NCBI GenBank assembly: GCA_963971405.1
Contig: OZ020485.1
Location: 29,903,921 to 29,967,920 of the forward strand
DNA from: Psococerastis gibbosa
Lineage: Eukaryota > Arthropoda > Insecta > Psocodea > Psocidae
Reading direction: 5' to 3'
DNA length: 64,000 nucleotides
Shown here in pieces: positions 1 through 11,500 of this stretch. The notes beneath the pieces are model-generated. The model searched no databases, was not told where the DNA came from, and saw nothing but the letters and a program-made list of their open reading frames with translations. The translations under genes were made by a program, and so were the position numbers. The stretch's first letter is position 1; each line of letters starts with the position of its first letter.

Positions 1-471
1 CGACTAGCATTCTATAGTAAATATTATTCTATGGTTTGACCATTGGCATAACTGCACTTGTCCAAAATTGTATGGTTGGCAGAAATAGATCAGTTATCTG
101 TCTGGAGCTGCAGATTGCGGCTGCTGATGGTAAGCACCGCGCCGGTGGCTTACCCGTCTGAATTGAAGGAAGATGACTGAATAGTAAATCCGATATCACA
201 TTTTAATGGTAACAGTCGTAATTACTGAAATACAAGTATAACCCCATAATTGCATTAGTGTATTGTACAATAATACATAGATTTCACGTTGCTAAATTCT
301 TTCACCCAGTTTGGCGACTACAGTGCCATATATAAAGTGATATCTAAAGAAATGAGTATAGGATTAACTTTTAGCTGTGTATTCCATTTCCATTAATTGT
401 ACTTCCTTCCCATTAATTTAATATGCAACATGAGGCATTGGCTTTTGTACTAACATAGCATTGTTTTGCAG

Positions 472-546
472 TTCGTGGGCGTGTGGCTGACTGTTCGCTA
501 CCGTAACCAGAAAGACCCGAGAGCAAACCCGAGCGCTTTTTTATAA
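472..546 (+). CDS. Probable tetraspanin, proximal alternative last exon (partial gene)
   Basis: A 3' splice site (TACTAAC branch-like sequence at 448-454, pyrimidine stretch, AG at 470-471) precedes a 24-codon frame ending in TAA. It reads as the tail of a transmembrane helix (FVGVWLTV), then RYRNQKDPR and ANPSAFL. A hydrophobic stretch followed by a basic, short cytosolic tail is what the fourth membrane segment and C-terminus of a tetraspanin look like, and the tail resembles invertebrate tetraspanin tails as I recall them. Upstream exons (TM1-3 and the large extracellular loop) lie outside the window. Possible poly(A) signals AATAAA are at 648-653 and 778-783. The family call is an inference from a very short peptide; another four-helix membrane protein is possible. 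Confidence 0.5.
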   Translation, partial: FVGVWLTVRYRNQKDPRANPSAFL

Positions 547-2572
547 CTAACCACAAGATTTTAAACTAACCAAACTTCTGGTGGTGGTGGGTAAACACTT
601 AGGTGGTGGGCTTTTCATATTCATTCCGTAGCAGCCGGTGAAGTAGAAATAAAAATAGCTGTGGTCGAAATGTGGTATTTATGCCAGATGTTTCGTCGAA
701 CCCCCGAGGTATTCTCTTAGTAGTTAACGTCGTATCACCACTGAAGAAGTCACCTCTGGGGTTGATGGAACGCCTAGAATAAATACTCCAGTTCTACCAT
801 GTTGGCCCAGTTGTTTGTATTTGACCTATTGATTCCGGCAGTGAAAGCCTTCGCTGTTACATCATTCCGTTTCACTCATCCCATTATTTTTATTATTATT
901 ATTATTACGTATTTAGAGTATAGTAAAACTACGCAGAGTTGTGCCACATGGCATTGCAAAAAATCACAGTAAGTTGACTGAGGCATACTATCCAAGTCTT
1001 ACGCGAACAGCAGTCGTAATACATATTATATACAATCATATTATATGATAGAGCTTTGGTATGTATCATTTTTTCTTAATTGGGGTACGTACATGGCGTA
1101 TCGCATGCAACTAAGCCATATTGGTCTATTGTGCGCCCTACAGAGTATTTCTATCACTCTTATTATTATTATATTAATCCTCTGAGGGGGTTCTCTACAG
1201 GGGGTTTTCTTTTATTTTGCTTGCACTTCCATTATATGCTCAACTAAGTTTACTTCGCTATGGTTCGGGTATATAGTGGAGTAACTCAATAACCGCCTCA
1301 CACAATTGAAAAGTCTCATCAGACCAGCAAGTGTGACTAGTGACTATACCCGGTTATTGAGGCCATCCCACATAGAAGTATATTGGATGTGCAGTGTTTC
1401 CAGATTGGTAGGGCTGCAAGTTGCTGAAAGCCGAGTACCGATAAGATGCACGTTGATGGAACTTTTGGAAGTACGCTTTCAGATTGACCAGGGCCTATAA
1501 TCCCGGATTTTACTACTTCATACTTTGTATATCATTTGTAAGATGACTGTTAATCGCGTAACACGTAAGATGCCGCGATATTTCTGTTGTGACGCATGTA
1601 TCGACTTAGCGTAGTTTTATAAAAGACCTATTTACAAACTATGCAAAAGTAAATAGGTAATGCCACGTTTTAAGTGTGACAGTTCAGTGTCCCTATTGAT
1701 TTTTTTGAAATTTTCTCACGTTTCTACTTAAAATACGAATATGATAATAATGATATTTTATTTGCAGTGCATGAGCTTGATACGCATGTATTCTGTAATA
1801 GATATGAATGGTAATAATGAAAATTTTCCCAGTGATTGTTTTGTTGTTAAGAACTGGGCACTGGAAACTGGAATCTTTTTTTTTTTATTGCATGGAACCA
1901 ACATCAGTGTTTGAGGTAATACCCTAAATAGCTTACGCTAGTTTTTCCATTTCCGTGCATTAATATACTTACAGCTTTTTACGGGCTTAGTGTCAATTAA
2001 TTACTGATTATTTATGCTTAACGTTGTATTAATAACTCATTTTACATTAACTGATGTATAATGGGAAGATTTGTTATTTCATTTTCACGGTCTTATCTCA
2101 AAACGGTCAATAATTTTCGCTAAACATATGAATGTTATGAGGAAGCAGTAGAATAGCGATAGGCCGGATTCTACTAGTTGTTCCATCATGTAACTCTGGT
2201 CGTGAAAGTCGTAATTACATATAAATTGTCCAATTGTCAGTTGCAAAACTTTTTTTTCTGTATCAAATTTTATTAATCGTATATACTGTTTACATATGTA
2301 GGCCTACATATATGCATTACGGTACCGTACTTTTCTATAATTCAAATAATCAACAAAGCCAACTGCTATTTCGTCGTAGAGTGAATGATATAAAATAAAA
2401 AGTTATACGATATGATTCTCTCCATAATCATTGGAAATTGACAACTCAATCAGAGGTGGGCCTTTTGCCACATTGTTTTTTTTATTTATTTCTATATGCA
2501 ACTTGTCCATTTCCATTTGTCGGAAATGTCATGAACTTCAAAGCATAAGTTAAGCATGTGTGCATCAAATTC

Positions 2573-2602
2573 GAAGATTCTGACATTTCCGTCAGAATCT
2601 TC
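2573..2602. repeat. Perfect 12-bp stem, 6-nt loop hairpin
   Basis: GAAGATTCTGAC at 2573-2584 is followed by a 6-nt loop and its exact reverse complement at 2591-2602. It lies between the two alternative last exons. No function is assigned. Confidence 0.6.
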
Positions 2603-2718
2603 TGCTTGTGGTTAGGGGCTGGTGACAGTCACTAACCCGGGCTGCCCCTTCCGGTGCGGCAACGGTATCTAACATTTGTTTGATTATTTTTCTTCATGGC
2701 TCGAATACCTCTTTCTTA

Positions 2719-2869
2719 GGCGCCCATTCCACATGCGTCAATCGTCAATGAAAAATTGGAAAATGACGTAAATTGACGTGGTAGCAGAATTTTTAGTATG
2801 TCTTTAATGTCTGCTAAAACGTCATTTTTCAATTTTTCATTGACGATTGACGTATGTGGAATGGGCGCC
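2719..2869. mobile_element. PIF/Harbinger-like MITE, family M1, copy 1
   Basis: A 151-bp foldback element starts GGCGCCCATTCCACA and ends with its reverse complement. It is flanked by TTA on both sides (2716-2718 and 2870-2872), the 3-bp target duplication typical of PIF/Harbinger. The arms contain GTCAATCGTCAATGAAAAA. The centre holds a shared core (GTGGTAGCAGAATTTTTAG through AATGTCTGCTAAAACG) that recurs at 31.1 kb and 38.2 kb. It has no coding capacity and lies between the two alternative tetraspanin exons. Confidence 0.8.
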
Positions 2870-3039
2870 TTATGTAATGACACTGCAGACATAAAATTAT
2901 TATAAAATAGGTACTTAAAAACTCTGAGAACATCTAAAAGCCACCCGGTTTCATTTTATGTTTGGCTTATATTACGCGTGGAAACGTGAAAAAATATGTA
3001 GGTATATGTAAAAAATGTCACCTCTACTTTTTATTTCAG

Positions 3040-3135
3040 ATTGTGGCAGTACTGGTGGCATACCGGTATCGAAATCAATACGATCCTTTTGAGAAGTTAC
3101 CCGCTGCAAACATTCCAAGGAATTACCTTTACTAA
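3040..3135 (+). CDS. Probable tetraspanin, distal alternative last exon
   Basis: After a 3' splice site (ttatttcag, AG at 3038-3039) a 31-codon frame reads IVAVLVAYRYRNQYDPF and continues to a tail ending IPRNYLY and TAA. Its first 16 residues align without gaps with those of the exon at 472-546 (both have V at position 2, then RYRNQ and DP at the same places), and both exons begin in the same phase. The tails after DP differ completely. This is the arrangement of two alternative terminal exons that exchange the cytosolic C-terminus of one membrane protein. The 3' UTR probably runs to the overlapping AATAAA signals at 4084-4093. Confidence 0.5.
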   Translation: MVAVLVAYRYRNQYDPFEKLPAANIPRNYLY

Positions 3136-4110
3136 ACTATGCCTATTGATCTGTGAAGAAACCTGTGAAACTTAGTCGCTTGCTGCTAGGGCAGCATTTT
3201 ATATTATAATAGACTTTTGTTTGACTAAGTGCCGAGTCGCAAGCGGTAGAGAGTGATCGTGATAAGACAATTTAAAATTGATATCGTCACCATTGTTCCT
3301 CAAATGATCTTTACTTGAGCATAGCTAAGATTAATGTGAGACTGTTAGTTTTGGAACATTTTAAGACACTATAGGCCGAAATCAACGGCGGAGAAATTGA
3401 CCGCAACTTGTATAAATTTGCATTTTTATTTGTACATGTTCCTGGGACACTATCTTTCAGGTTCATGCTTGTTTTGTCTGTGCACCTATCCGGTCTGAAG
3501 TGATACATAATGTTCCATGTCCACTTCCTGCTCATTCCTGCTGCTGTATTCAAGTACGGTGCAATAATTTTCCACTTGTACAATAGGTTAATAACATATG
3601 CTGTGTGTCCTAGGTAATCCACATTCTAGAGTTGAAATTTATACTGACACTGCACTACAAGAAACAAAAATATTAATATTTTAGTTCTTTCGCTACCTTA
3701 GTCATATATGTATTGTATATTCGTTATGAATTTTCCCTAGGCCTGGCCCCTTCTTGCTCACTGTTATATCTAGTCCATGTATGCTAGCGTATGGCAGCAT
3801 ATATATATATATTTTCTTTTTCTGTGTTTTCGCTGTCTCTCTTAGGTAAGATTGTGAATACTGTAACTGCACTATAGATAGTAAGTGTGTAGTTTATAAA
3901 GACGGCAGAGTGTACAACCGATTATATGTAGTTTTAACTTTATAATTTTGTATGTGCAGCTTAACTCCTGTATAGTCACAACGTTTTTTAATGTATTGTA
4001 GACTTAGAATATGAATGAAGTTGTCTTTCATCAGTAGCAACCTAGACCTATAAGCTTAAACAAAATGCTATAAAATAATGTATAATAAATAAAATACGTA
4101 TTGTTTTAAA
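3136..4110 (+). other. Probable 3' UTR of the distal tetraspanin isoform
   Basis: No supportable coding frame follows the stop at 3133-3135. The sequence is AT-rich and ends at two overlapping AATAAA poly(A) signals at 4084-4093. A 103-codon minus-strand frame inside it (3311-3622) has no recognisable family features and is treated as chance. Confidence 0.4.
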
Positions 4111-6202
4111 TCAATAATTTCCATAGCAAGCCACTGTGGAACAAAATTCTGCTTTCAATGAGCTGAATTGTTTGGTGTCTGTTCTCAATTTTTTGAATTT
4201 TTTTATATAAGTCTATGCTAATTTGGTACGAATTTTTATGTTGTTAAAATTTCACGCTAATTACCATGTATTCGCGCGAATCACTTAGTAGTCTAGTGTA
4301 TGGAAGGTGCCATGTCGGCACACTATGTAGTTTGATGTGCTTGTTGCTTGTAGTGATACGAGGCTGACACACATGTTGAATAGTCTTACAACCGCAATAA
4401 ATAAGATATGTTAATTTGTATTGTTCAACCCGGTGTATCTAAATAGCGGAATTGTATTTCAAAGTTTCAGCGTCTAAATCTAACCGTTATTTTAACATAA
4501 ACCATTGTGCGGCCTAGGTGCCCTTGATATAATAATTATTCCAGATAAGAGATAAATAAAGCTAGATTTACGTCAAAATCTCATTTAATATTATAATGAC
4601 CTAGTAATCGCCTAGGCTAATTTAAACGTTTGTTAGCACATCGGTCTCATTAATATCAATGAAATGATTGTATTGTAATGTAGGTAAGTATATATATATA
4701 TAACCTTCGCCCAGTGGCAAATATGGCAGGACATTCCTTTACAGATAAGACCACCTACGGTTTCTCTTCTATATCGAGCTCGGACGACTGGAGCTGATTA
4801 CAGACGATAGGTACGGTTAGTAGCCAAACAAAGGGGGGGGGGGGGGGACACCGAATTGGACAAAAAAAAATTCAAAATGCATATTATATCACAATAACAA
4901 AAAAAATGTAATTATATGGATTTCATTGTGACATGTGGGTTTATATGTAGGTACCTACCTAGCAGCCTAACTGCAATATAACTGCGTTTTGACAATTTCT
5001 CTAATGTGATATTTTAATGAATAATACAAATGCTATTTACAGGAGGCATGCCCCTATTCCGTGTCTTGTGTTTATTGAATTTTTAGGGACCAGGAAGGTG
5101 TTCACCTGCTTCATTATTTTTTTTTTTTTGTACTGCACGGAGTACAGTTTTTTTATATTAAATGCCCATGTATTATTAATATATTTTGACGAAGCCGTAC
5201 ATCATCATTGTTTTAACATAATGTTTTGTTGTAGAATGGCCTAATAAATTGACTATTACGAGCGTCAATGTCTCAAGAGAGGCTGGCTCTCTTATTTCTT
5301 TGCGCCCCGTCTATTAAGTGAATGTGCCAGATTAAAGCGGCCACTTAAAGCCCCGCGCCTTTGTAGAATTGTAGAAACTCAATCTTTTGCGCTTATTTCC
5401 CCAGGGGAAAATTTTGTTAATAATGTCTTTAGGCCTCCCGACCCCTTGGGTGCGGTAATCATTAAAATACTGTATTTTACAAGATGACGGCTTGTAAGCT
5501 GTAGATGATCTTATTTAAAAAATATCGCTGTAAACTACTGTACATCCACATTGCATTAATTCTACATTTCAGACTTATTAGACCATTACTATTTTCTTTT
5601 TACGCCTTATTATTTGAGGAGGCTGTTTACAAACATGGCCAACTCCAAGTTGTAGAATTTTTCAGGAGAGCGGATTTTCTGTTGAAAATTGCATTAAGTC
5701 TATAGCTAACCCCAGACTTCTCAGCGCTTTTGGGCGCAAGTGGCTGCTTTTGTCACTTTATTTCACAACTTGCAGGTGGACATTAAAATTTTTGGCAAGG
5801 TCGGATCAAAACCCAATTTTGTGAAAAAATGGAGTTGGCCACGTTTGTAACCAAGCTTCTCATTTATAGTCACTGTCAGTCATGACTCATGGGCATGGTC
5901 TGCAATGGGTTACGTTTACATCATTTTTTTCAGCATAGAATCGTAGCCTTATTTTGTGATTATAAAATTGCTACGACGTTTTCCCAGCAGCGAGTTTAAC
6001 ACGAGTTATTGGCCTATCACACACACATCACTATTTTCCTGTTTCGTTGTGTACTAATTCACCTTGTACTATCTATTATAATAAAAACAAAGGAAATTGG
6101 CTAAGCAAAAACCATTCACCATAAAAAATTCAACTTTCAAAATTGCGCTTTTTTTGGGGCCTTTACATTTTTATAAGCAGACGATTTGTCAACAATCAAA
6201 TA
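4111..6202. other. Intergenic interval and 5' flank of the DHHC gene
   Basis: AT-rich sequence with short TA runs (about 4690) and a poly-G tract (about 4830-4847). Apart from the terminal-inverted-repeat element at 5622-5852, described separately, I see no exon. Frames of 60-75 codons here have no recognisable features. The DHHC promoter and 5' UTR should lie in the last few hundred bases, but no core element is identifiable. Confidence 0.5.
5622..5852. mobile_element. MITE with 22-bp terminal inverted repeats (family M2), copy 1
   Basis: TTTACAAACATGGCCAACTC begins at 5625 and its near-exact reverse complement ends at 5851 (two mismatches over 22 bases). The interior is noncoding. A second copy with only the left end occurs at 16188-16385, with the same interior (TTGTAGAATTTTTCAGGAGA, and later CAGGTGGACATTAAAATTTT). 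Confidence 0.65.
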
Positions 6203-8932
6203 ATGTCAACATTCGTGAAAGATCCATGCGGAATTGTTTGTATTATTATTACTTATTTTGCAATCTTTTACGCAGATTACGTTGTTATAAAATGGGTAGT
6301 TTTAGAAACAATGAGAGACAGGTATGTGGATATAATATTTTTTTTTGGTTATAATACTGTTGTTAACCTTGCATCTGGCTTGCTGCGCGGTGTGCGTCAC
6401 CACAAGCTAACAACAGGCCTAGAAAGTAATGCATACAGTAGCTACTGATGCTTTTCCTATTACCGCAAGAAAAAAAATGTTTTATGTTTACTAAGCACAG
6501 TTATTGATTTCCTATTTATTATTTGAAAACAATGTAATAATGGGCCCCACCCTAACTTGATTGGTTTATAGGGTATTAATAAATAATTAAACCGTATGCA
6601 CTTTTTAGGCCGATATATTATAGTATTCTGTGGATATTATGGTCAAGGGTCCCCCCCCCCATCCCTAATGATTAGGTGAATAGTGATTTACCCGAAAAAT
6701 GGTGGAGGATGCATTTGCCTAGGCCAAATTACTCTTTCTAGTTTTTCGTTACAATTAGAAAGTAATGCAGAAGGATTTTCTCTATACCGTAGCTATCCGA
6801 AGTTTTCTGAGAATGGTGTTAATCAAATTATTCTAGATTCAGCAACACTTGTGTTTTTTATTACGCTGTGAAAATTGTTAGATTTGGATACCATAATAAA
6901 TTATTGCTGATGTTATTACTAATGAACTTACTTAATACGTACTTAATGTACTAGCCAACGCCCACCCTTGGCATTTCTGCCATCAGGCGCCGCGCTGACC
7001 AATGTCAGATGAGCATTTTTTTATAAGAAAGAATAGTGAGTTGCCTGTCCAACAAGGGTTATCACTCAATGATTGGTGATTGCCAAAAAATTTAAATACG
7101 AATTAAGTAGTCAGGGAGGAGATGTGAACTGATTATGAAAGCTAAAATTACTAACTACAACCTTTCAATTATTTTATTAGAAATTAAGTAAGCTAATAAC
7201 GTCATTATAATTGGTGGTGAAGCCTAAAACTGGGATTATTCGCCTAGCCTATATCTCAGTTAACAATGGCTAACCTGTTTTGAACTTGAACTTGGTACCG
7301 TTTTAGTTGGTGGGGACCGTTAAATGTAATTCTTTTCAATGGAATATTGGCATTCGTCATGATTGCGCATGGACAAGCCGTCTTCTCAGACCCTGGTCTA
7401 GTTCCTCTTCCTCAAACTCGACTGGATTTCTCAGACATGCATTCCAGTGGGAAGCCTCGTGACATGGACACGTGGACAGTTTGTGGCAAATGTGAAACAT
7501 ACCGACCCCCGCGAGCGCACCATTGTCGCATATGTAAAAGGTGTATACGACGCATGGATCATCATTGCCCATGGTACATTTTTATATTTTCTATAGCAGA
7601 GGGCCACAATCTTTTTTACTTCCCAAAGTAAAATTATTAAATCTATGGCAACTGCCGTTCATTGGTATCATTTGCGTTGGAATATGCAGTCGTTAGCTTA
7701 ACCGGCAGATAGGATCAGTCACTGCTTATGACCTGCCATGTATGTTAACGCCTGGACATTCGAATACGCCTGTTAAACCATCCAATAATATACGAATTGG
7801 CAGTTTCCTTTTTGCAAAACCTGCATAGTACAGCCATGATGCCGCCAACTTGAAACCTGTCAATTAGCTTACCAGGCGTTTATTTACAACCCAACCATAA
7901 GAAATACTTCTTCGGTGAGGGAAATAAGTCAATTAGCTTTATGTAATTAACCAGAATTTAATTTTAGGATTAATAATTGTGTTGGGGAACAGAACCAGAA
8001 ATATTTCATTCAATTTCTTCTATATGTGGGAGTACTTTCGATTTATTCTATCGCACTTATTGTGTACTCATGGATACGAGACTGCCCGAACTGCAGTAAA
8101 GACACCAATGTTCAACAAACAAGAATGTAAGTAATAAGTCTAACGTGTACTTATAGTTTTCACTAGTAGTGCATTGCTTTTCGAAAAGTCCTATGCAACA
8201 CTGCAGTCATAAAATATGAAAGAGCACTTCAACTTATTTGTTGAATTAAAAAGTAACTGCTAATTTTTATCGACCCCGCACATGCTATCAACAATAGAAC
8301 AATAAAAAGCTTATCATCCGATTTCAAAAAGTTAATTTTTAAGAACTGCTGCAGTTGGACCACTATGTCCTGTGGGAAACCTTCTTGTCATTAGTCAAAT
8401 AAAATTTTTGGGATTAATCATTGATGGCAATCCTTTTTAAATAAAAACATGCATGTTTTCTTATTAAGTTTTTGGAAAAAACTGTAATGCACTTCAATGA
8501 ACTTTGAGAGTAATGTTGCACTTTTTATGGGAATTTCTGCGAACTATGGCCAAATCATATTTTCAATTGCTTAATTCAATTTTACTTCGACTACCCATTC
8601 CCTGACGTCAGGGGGATAATTTAAATTCAAACTTAGCCCGGCTTTATTTTTATTGCAGCCTTCACAGTATTTTGGTCTCTATAGAGAGCGCTTTATTTGG
8701 GATGTTTGTAACAGCTGTGCTTACGGATCAGATGCAGGGAATTTTTGGGGACGAGACAGGGATGGAGTCTGTGCAAGGACAGACGCCTGGACCTTATAGG
8801 CCGCGGAAGCCCCGTATGGTTCGCCTAACAGAAGTATGTGGCCGATCCCACCCTGTCTTCTGGTTTCTTCCGTGGTACCGGGGCAAAACAAAAAAGTACT
8901 ACGATGTTCCTTTATTGAGCCATGAAGTCTGA
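6203..8932 (+). CDS. DHHC palmitoyltransferase (ZDHHC3/7/21-like), 4 exons, 272 aa
   Basis: Coding exons are 6203-6321, 7307-7573, 7968-8126 and 8659-8932; all junctions are GT-AG and the phases agree. The enzyme transfers palmitate from acyl-CoA to cysteines of membrane-associated proteins, usually at the Golgi. Predicted membrane segments are at about 8-32, 44-66, 139-162 and 184-207. The conserved DPG follows TM2 (68-70). The cysteine-rich domain (about 99-133) carries paired Cys and His ligands, and DHHC at 124-127 is the catalytic motif. DETGME (213-218) matches the TTxE-type motif as found in ZDHHC3. The tail RPRKP...VFWFLPW recalls ZDHHC21, so I leave the subfamily open. The start ATG at 6203 has A at -3, and the N-terminus (KDPCGIVC) matches the family. 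All key residues are present. Confidence 0.92.
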
Positions 8933-10749
8933 AGCTCTATTGGACGATGTTGTGTCGTCTTGTGATTCTCTGAAAAGCCTGGTCAGTAATAATGGTATAG
9001 ATCCTATGCCCGTCTCATCAGCGATACCTTACAAATTATTATGAAGAAAATAATAATAGAACACAGTTGGAATGTTAATCAAGTTAATTTTTTTTTCCCA
9101 CGGATATATGGGGGCTTATATTATGGTGCAAAGAGCCGAAACGCTATCCACAATTTAACATGATATATACAGTTACTTAGAATGCCAATTAAGGGTATCG
9201 TCTTTTTTCAGTGATAAAACATGACCGGCAACCTTTGCCTTTCATCGCTAACTTTGACTTCTGGTGTGCAAGTAAAATACGGGCTAAGAATCACATTGTT
9301 ATAGGTATTGCACTGGTATCTGAATTTATTATCTATCCTAATTAACATTCCCACTAATACTGTATTTTGGCAGTTACCTGTAAAAAGTCAGTTTCAATTT
9401 TAAAGAACTGGGCCGAGTTCACCTATCAGAGTTGAGTTTGATAGTATTAATGTGATATATATTTTTTAATGTCTGCCTGCTTCGATTTTTAACAATATTT
9501 GATTGCAATAAGCTACTGATAGAGGTATCACCTTATCAGCGTAGTCTACTTTATTTGTAATTATTAAACTGCGTATTTTACGCGAGGGTTGTCGTTTTTG
9601 CCCTTTCATAATGATGTGGGTATTGTAAGCACCTGCCTGTTTGTTCCTTACAATTTGTTTTAGCATAATTAATTAAGTAGAAATTATTTAAAATATGCAT
9701 ACGAATGCTTTATTTCGCCCTATAAAATATGGCAACTTACCTTAATATTTTTTTAAAGTGTTGAACTTATATAGTATCTTTAACTGGAAGCTTAAAAGGG
9801 AGAAATATCATTTTTGTTTCTGGTAAAAGTACAAATTATTTTATGAGTCGGCTTTTGACTTGGTCTTATGGTAGACGTACCATACTTATTCATACACGTA
9901 TATCCAAAACACAATATCATATTGTGAATTGTATTAATATCATTTGATGTAAAAAAATGACCAAATATCAACGATTTTTCCTTTTTAAATGCCATTTTTA
10001 ATCGTGTTGCTTGTTATTTAATAATCTTTCATACATTTATTGTAGTCCTAACGTTTTTATGTTATGTCTATGCAAGCAACAGAATAGCCTTTTTGTATAG
10101 CGTAATTAGCACTTTATTTATTGATATTTGACATGTTTACAAATTAATCCTAATCACACTGTTGTTTGATTTATCTGATTTTCAGATAATAAGCGACCTG
10201 TTAGGCTTAGAATTCACACAATAAATCTGCACGATTGAGTGAACTGACTTATCTTTTATTATTTTAATTCAGACAGCCTTTTAATTTTGGAAGATGATCT
10301 TTGTAAAAAATACTAGTATACTTTAAATTTTATTAAGTTATGATAAAAATTCCGCATTTTAAGGAGGTTGAGATATTATACTAACTTAGTGTACACTATT
10401 GTAAGCTTCGTGCTAATACAATAATAACTCAATTAAAATATGGATTGTTGTATTGTATCAGTAGAATATCTCGTAATTTCAATTATATTATTTCGATTTT
10501 GTTTCATCTCCAGTAAGGAAAATCACCAAAGTAAGCTTTACTGGTTACAGCTACCATTTAATTGGTAATTACATTTATTATTAAAAATTGTGAGAGTCCA
10601 ACTGATTTCTTTATAATCTGTTTAATTACAGTAATTAATTTAATCAAATCAAAATTGTTGTTCCCACTAAAGGCGCCGCTCCATTGATTGGAGACTGGGC
10701 TTGTTGCGGCCCTGAGCTGATCGGTTGGTGAGGATAACCTTTGGATGGG

Positions 10750-10905
10750 AGTGATAGCGGAAGGGTCGACTGACGTTAGGGTTCTCTAATCCACAAATAG
10801 CGACTCACCAAAATAACTCACGTCTGTGAGTGTGCGTAAGTGCGTTTTGCTCTTGTTTTGACTGGCCACACTCGCCGCAGGTTACGGACCTCAACGTCTG
10901 CAAAG
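10750..10905 (+). promoter_or_regulatory. Candidate noncoding first exon and promoter of nidogen
   Basis: A locally GC-richer stretch ends in CTGCAAAG followed by a good donor (gtatgt at 10906). A matching acceptor (ttttgttcag, AG at 13699-13700) sits 47 bases upstream of the nidogen ATG. These could form a noncoding 5' exon spliced to the first coding exon. This rests on splice-site and composition cues only; an unspliced promoter just upstream of 13,748 is equally possible. Confidence 0.25.
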
Positions 10906-11390
10906 GTATGTCTCATTACATTCCTTGCCTATTTTAACTGGGACTTTTGACCTCAAGATTAAATATGTGGCCAAGTTCCCTTGGTTCGTCAGGCCAATGA
11001 TAATTACTCCTACATATTTTTTAGCTTTTTCTTGTACGGTACAGTATTTTGCTTAAAAAATTTTGGTTTAATGCTCTGAAATTAGACTTAAGTCTAAAAA
11101 TGCTAATGTGTATACTAATGTAACATGTCATTGATGATGAAATGCCAGAATCTAGAGCTAGCCTATTGAGAAAATAAGAACACAGTTTGTTTTAGGCCTA
11201 GTTGGCTTACTTATCCACTGTTTTCTACATTTCGAAAATTTCAGATTTTTTTTTTTACTCGCGCCCAGTCATAGGTAGGCTAACTTATCCACTATCACTG
11301 GCTAGAGTTGAATGAGTTTATTTTTTTATTGATAAAACATGTCAGAATGACGAAAGAATAAATAAATCAACGACTTTTTTTGTTATATTA

Positions 11391-11500
11391 CTAAGCCAAC
11401 CTAGCGGAGTTAGGGCTGTAAAGCCCTCTCTTACACTCAACTAGGAAGACCCGGGACCGCCTGCTTTACATGCCCTCTGAAGCATGGCCAGAAAATGTCG
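11391..11500 (-). mobile_element. SINE family S1, copy 1 (3' body only)
   Basis: Reverse complement of the conserved SINE body found at 44.3, 49.3 and 60.1 kb: CCATGCTTC, AGGCGGTCCCGGG, CCTAGTTGAGTGTAAGAGAG, GGCTTTACAGCCCTAACTCC and AGGTTGGCTTAG. The tRNA-like head is not evident in this copy. Confidence 0.65.

Noticed and set aside
3311-3622. 103-codon minus-strand frame
   Set aside because: It lies in the probable 3' UTR of the tetraspanin gene, has no recognisable domain and no splice or start context.
6097-6354. 85-codon frame overlapping the first DHHC exon
   Set aside because: The overlapping frame from 6203 (KDPCGIVC...) matches DHHC N-termini and splices in phase with the next exon; this one is a shadow.
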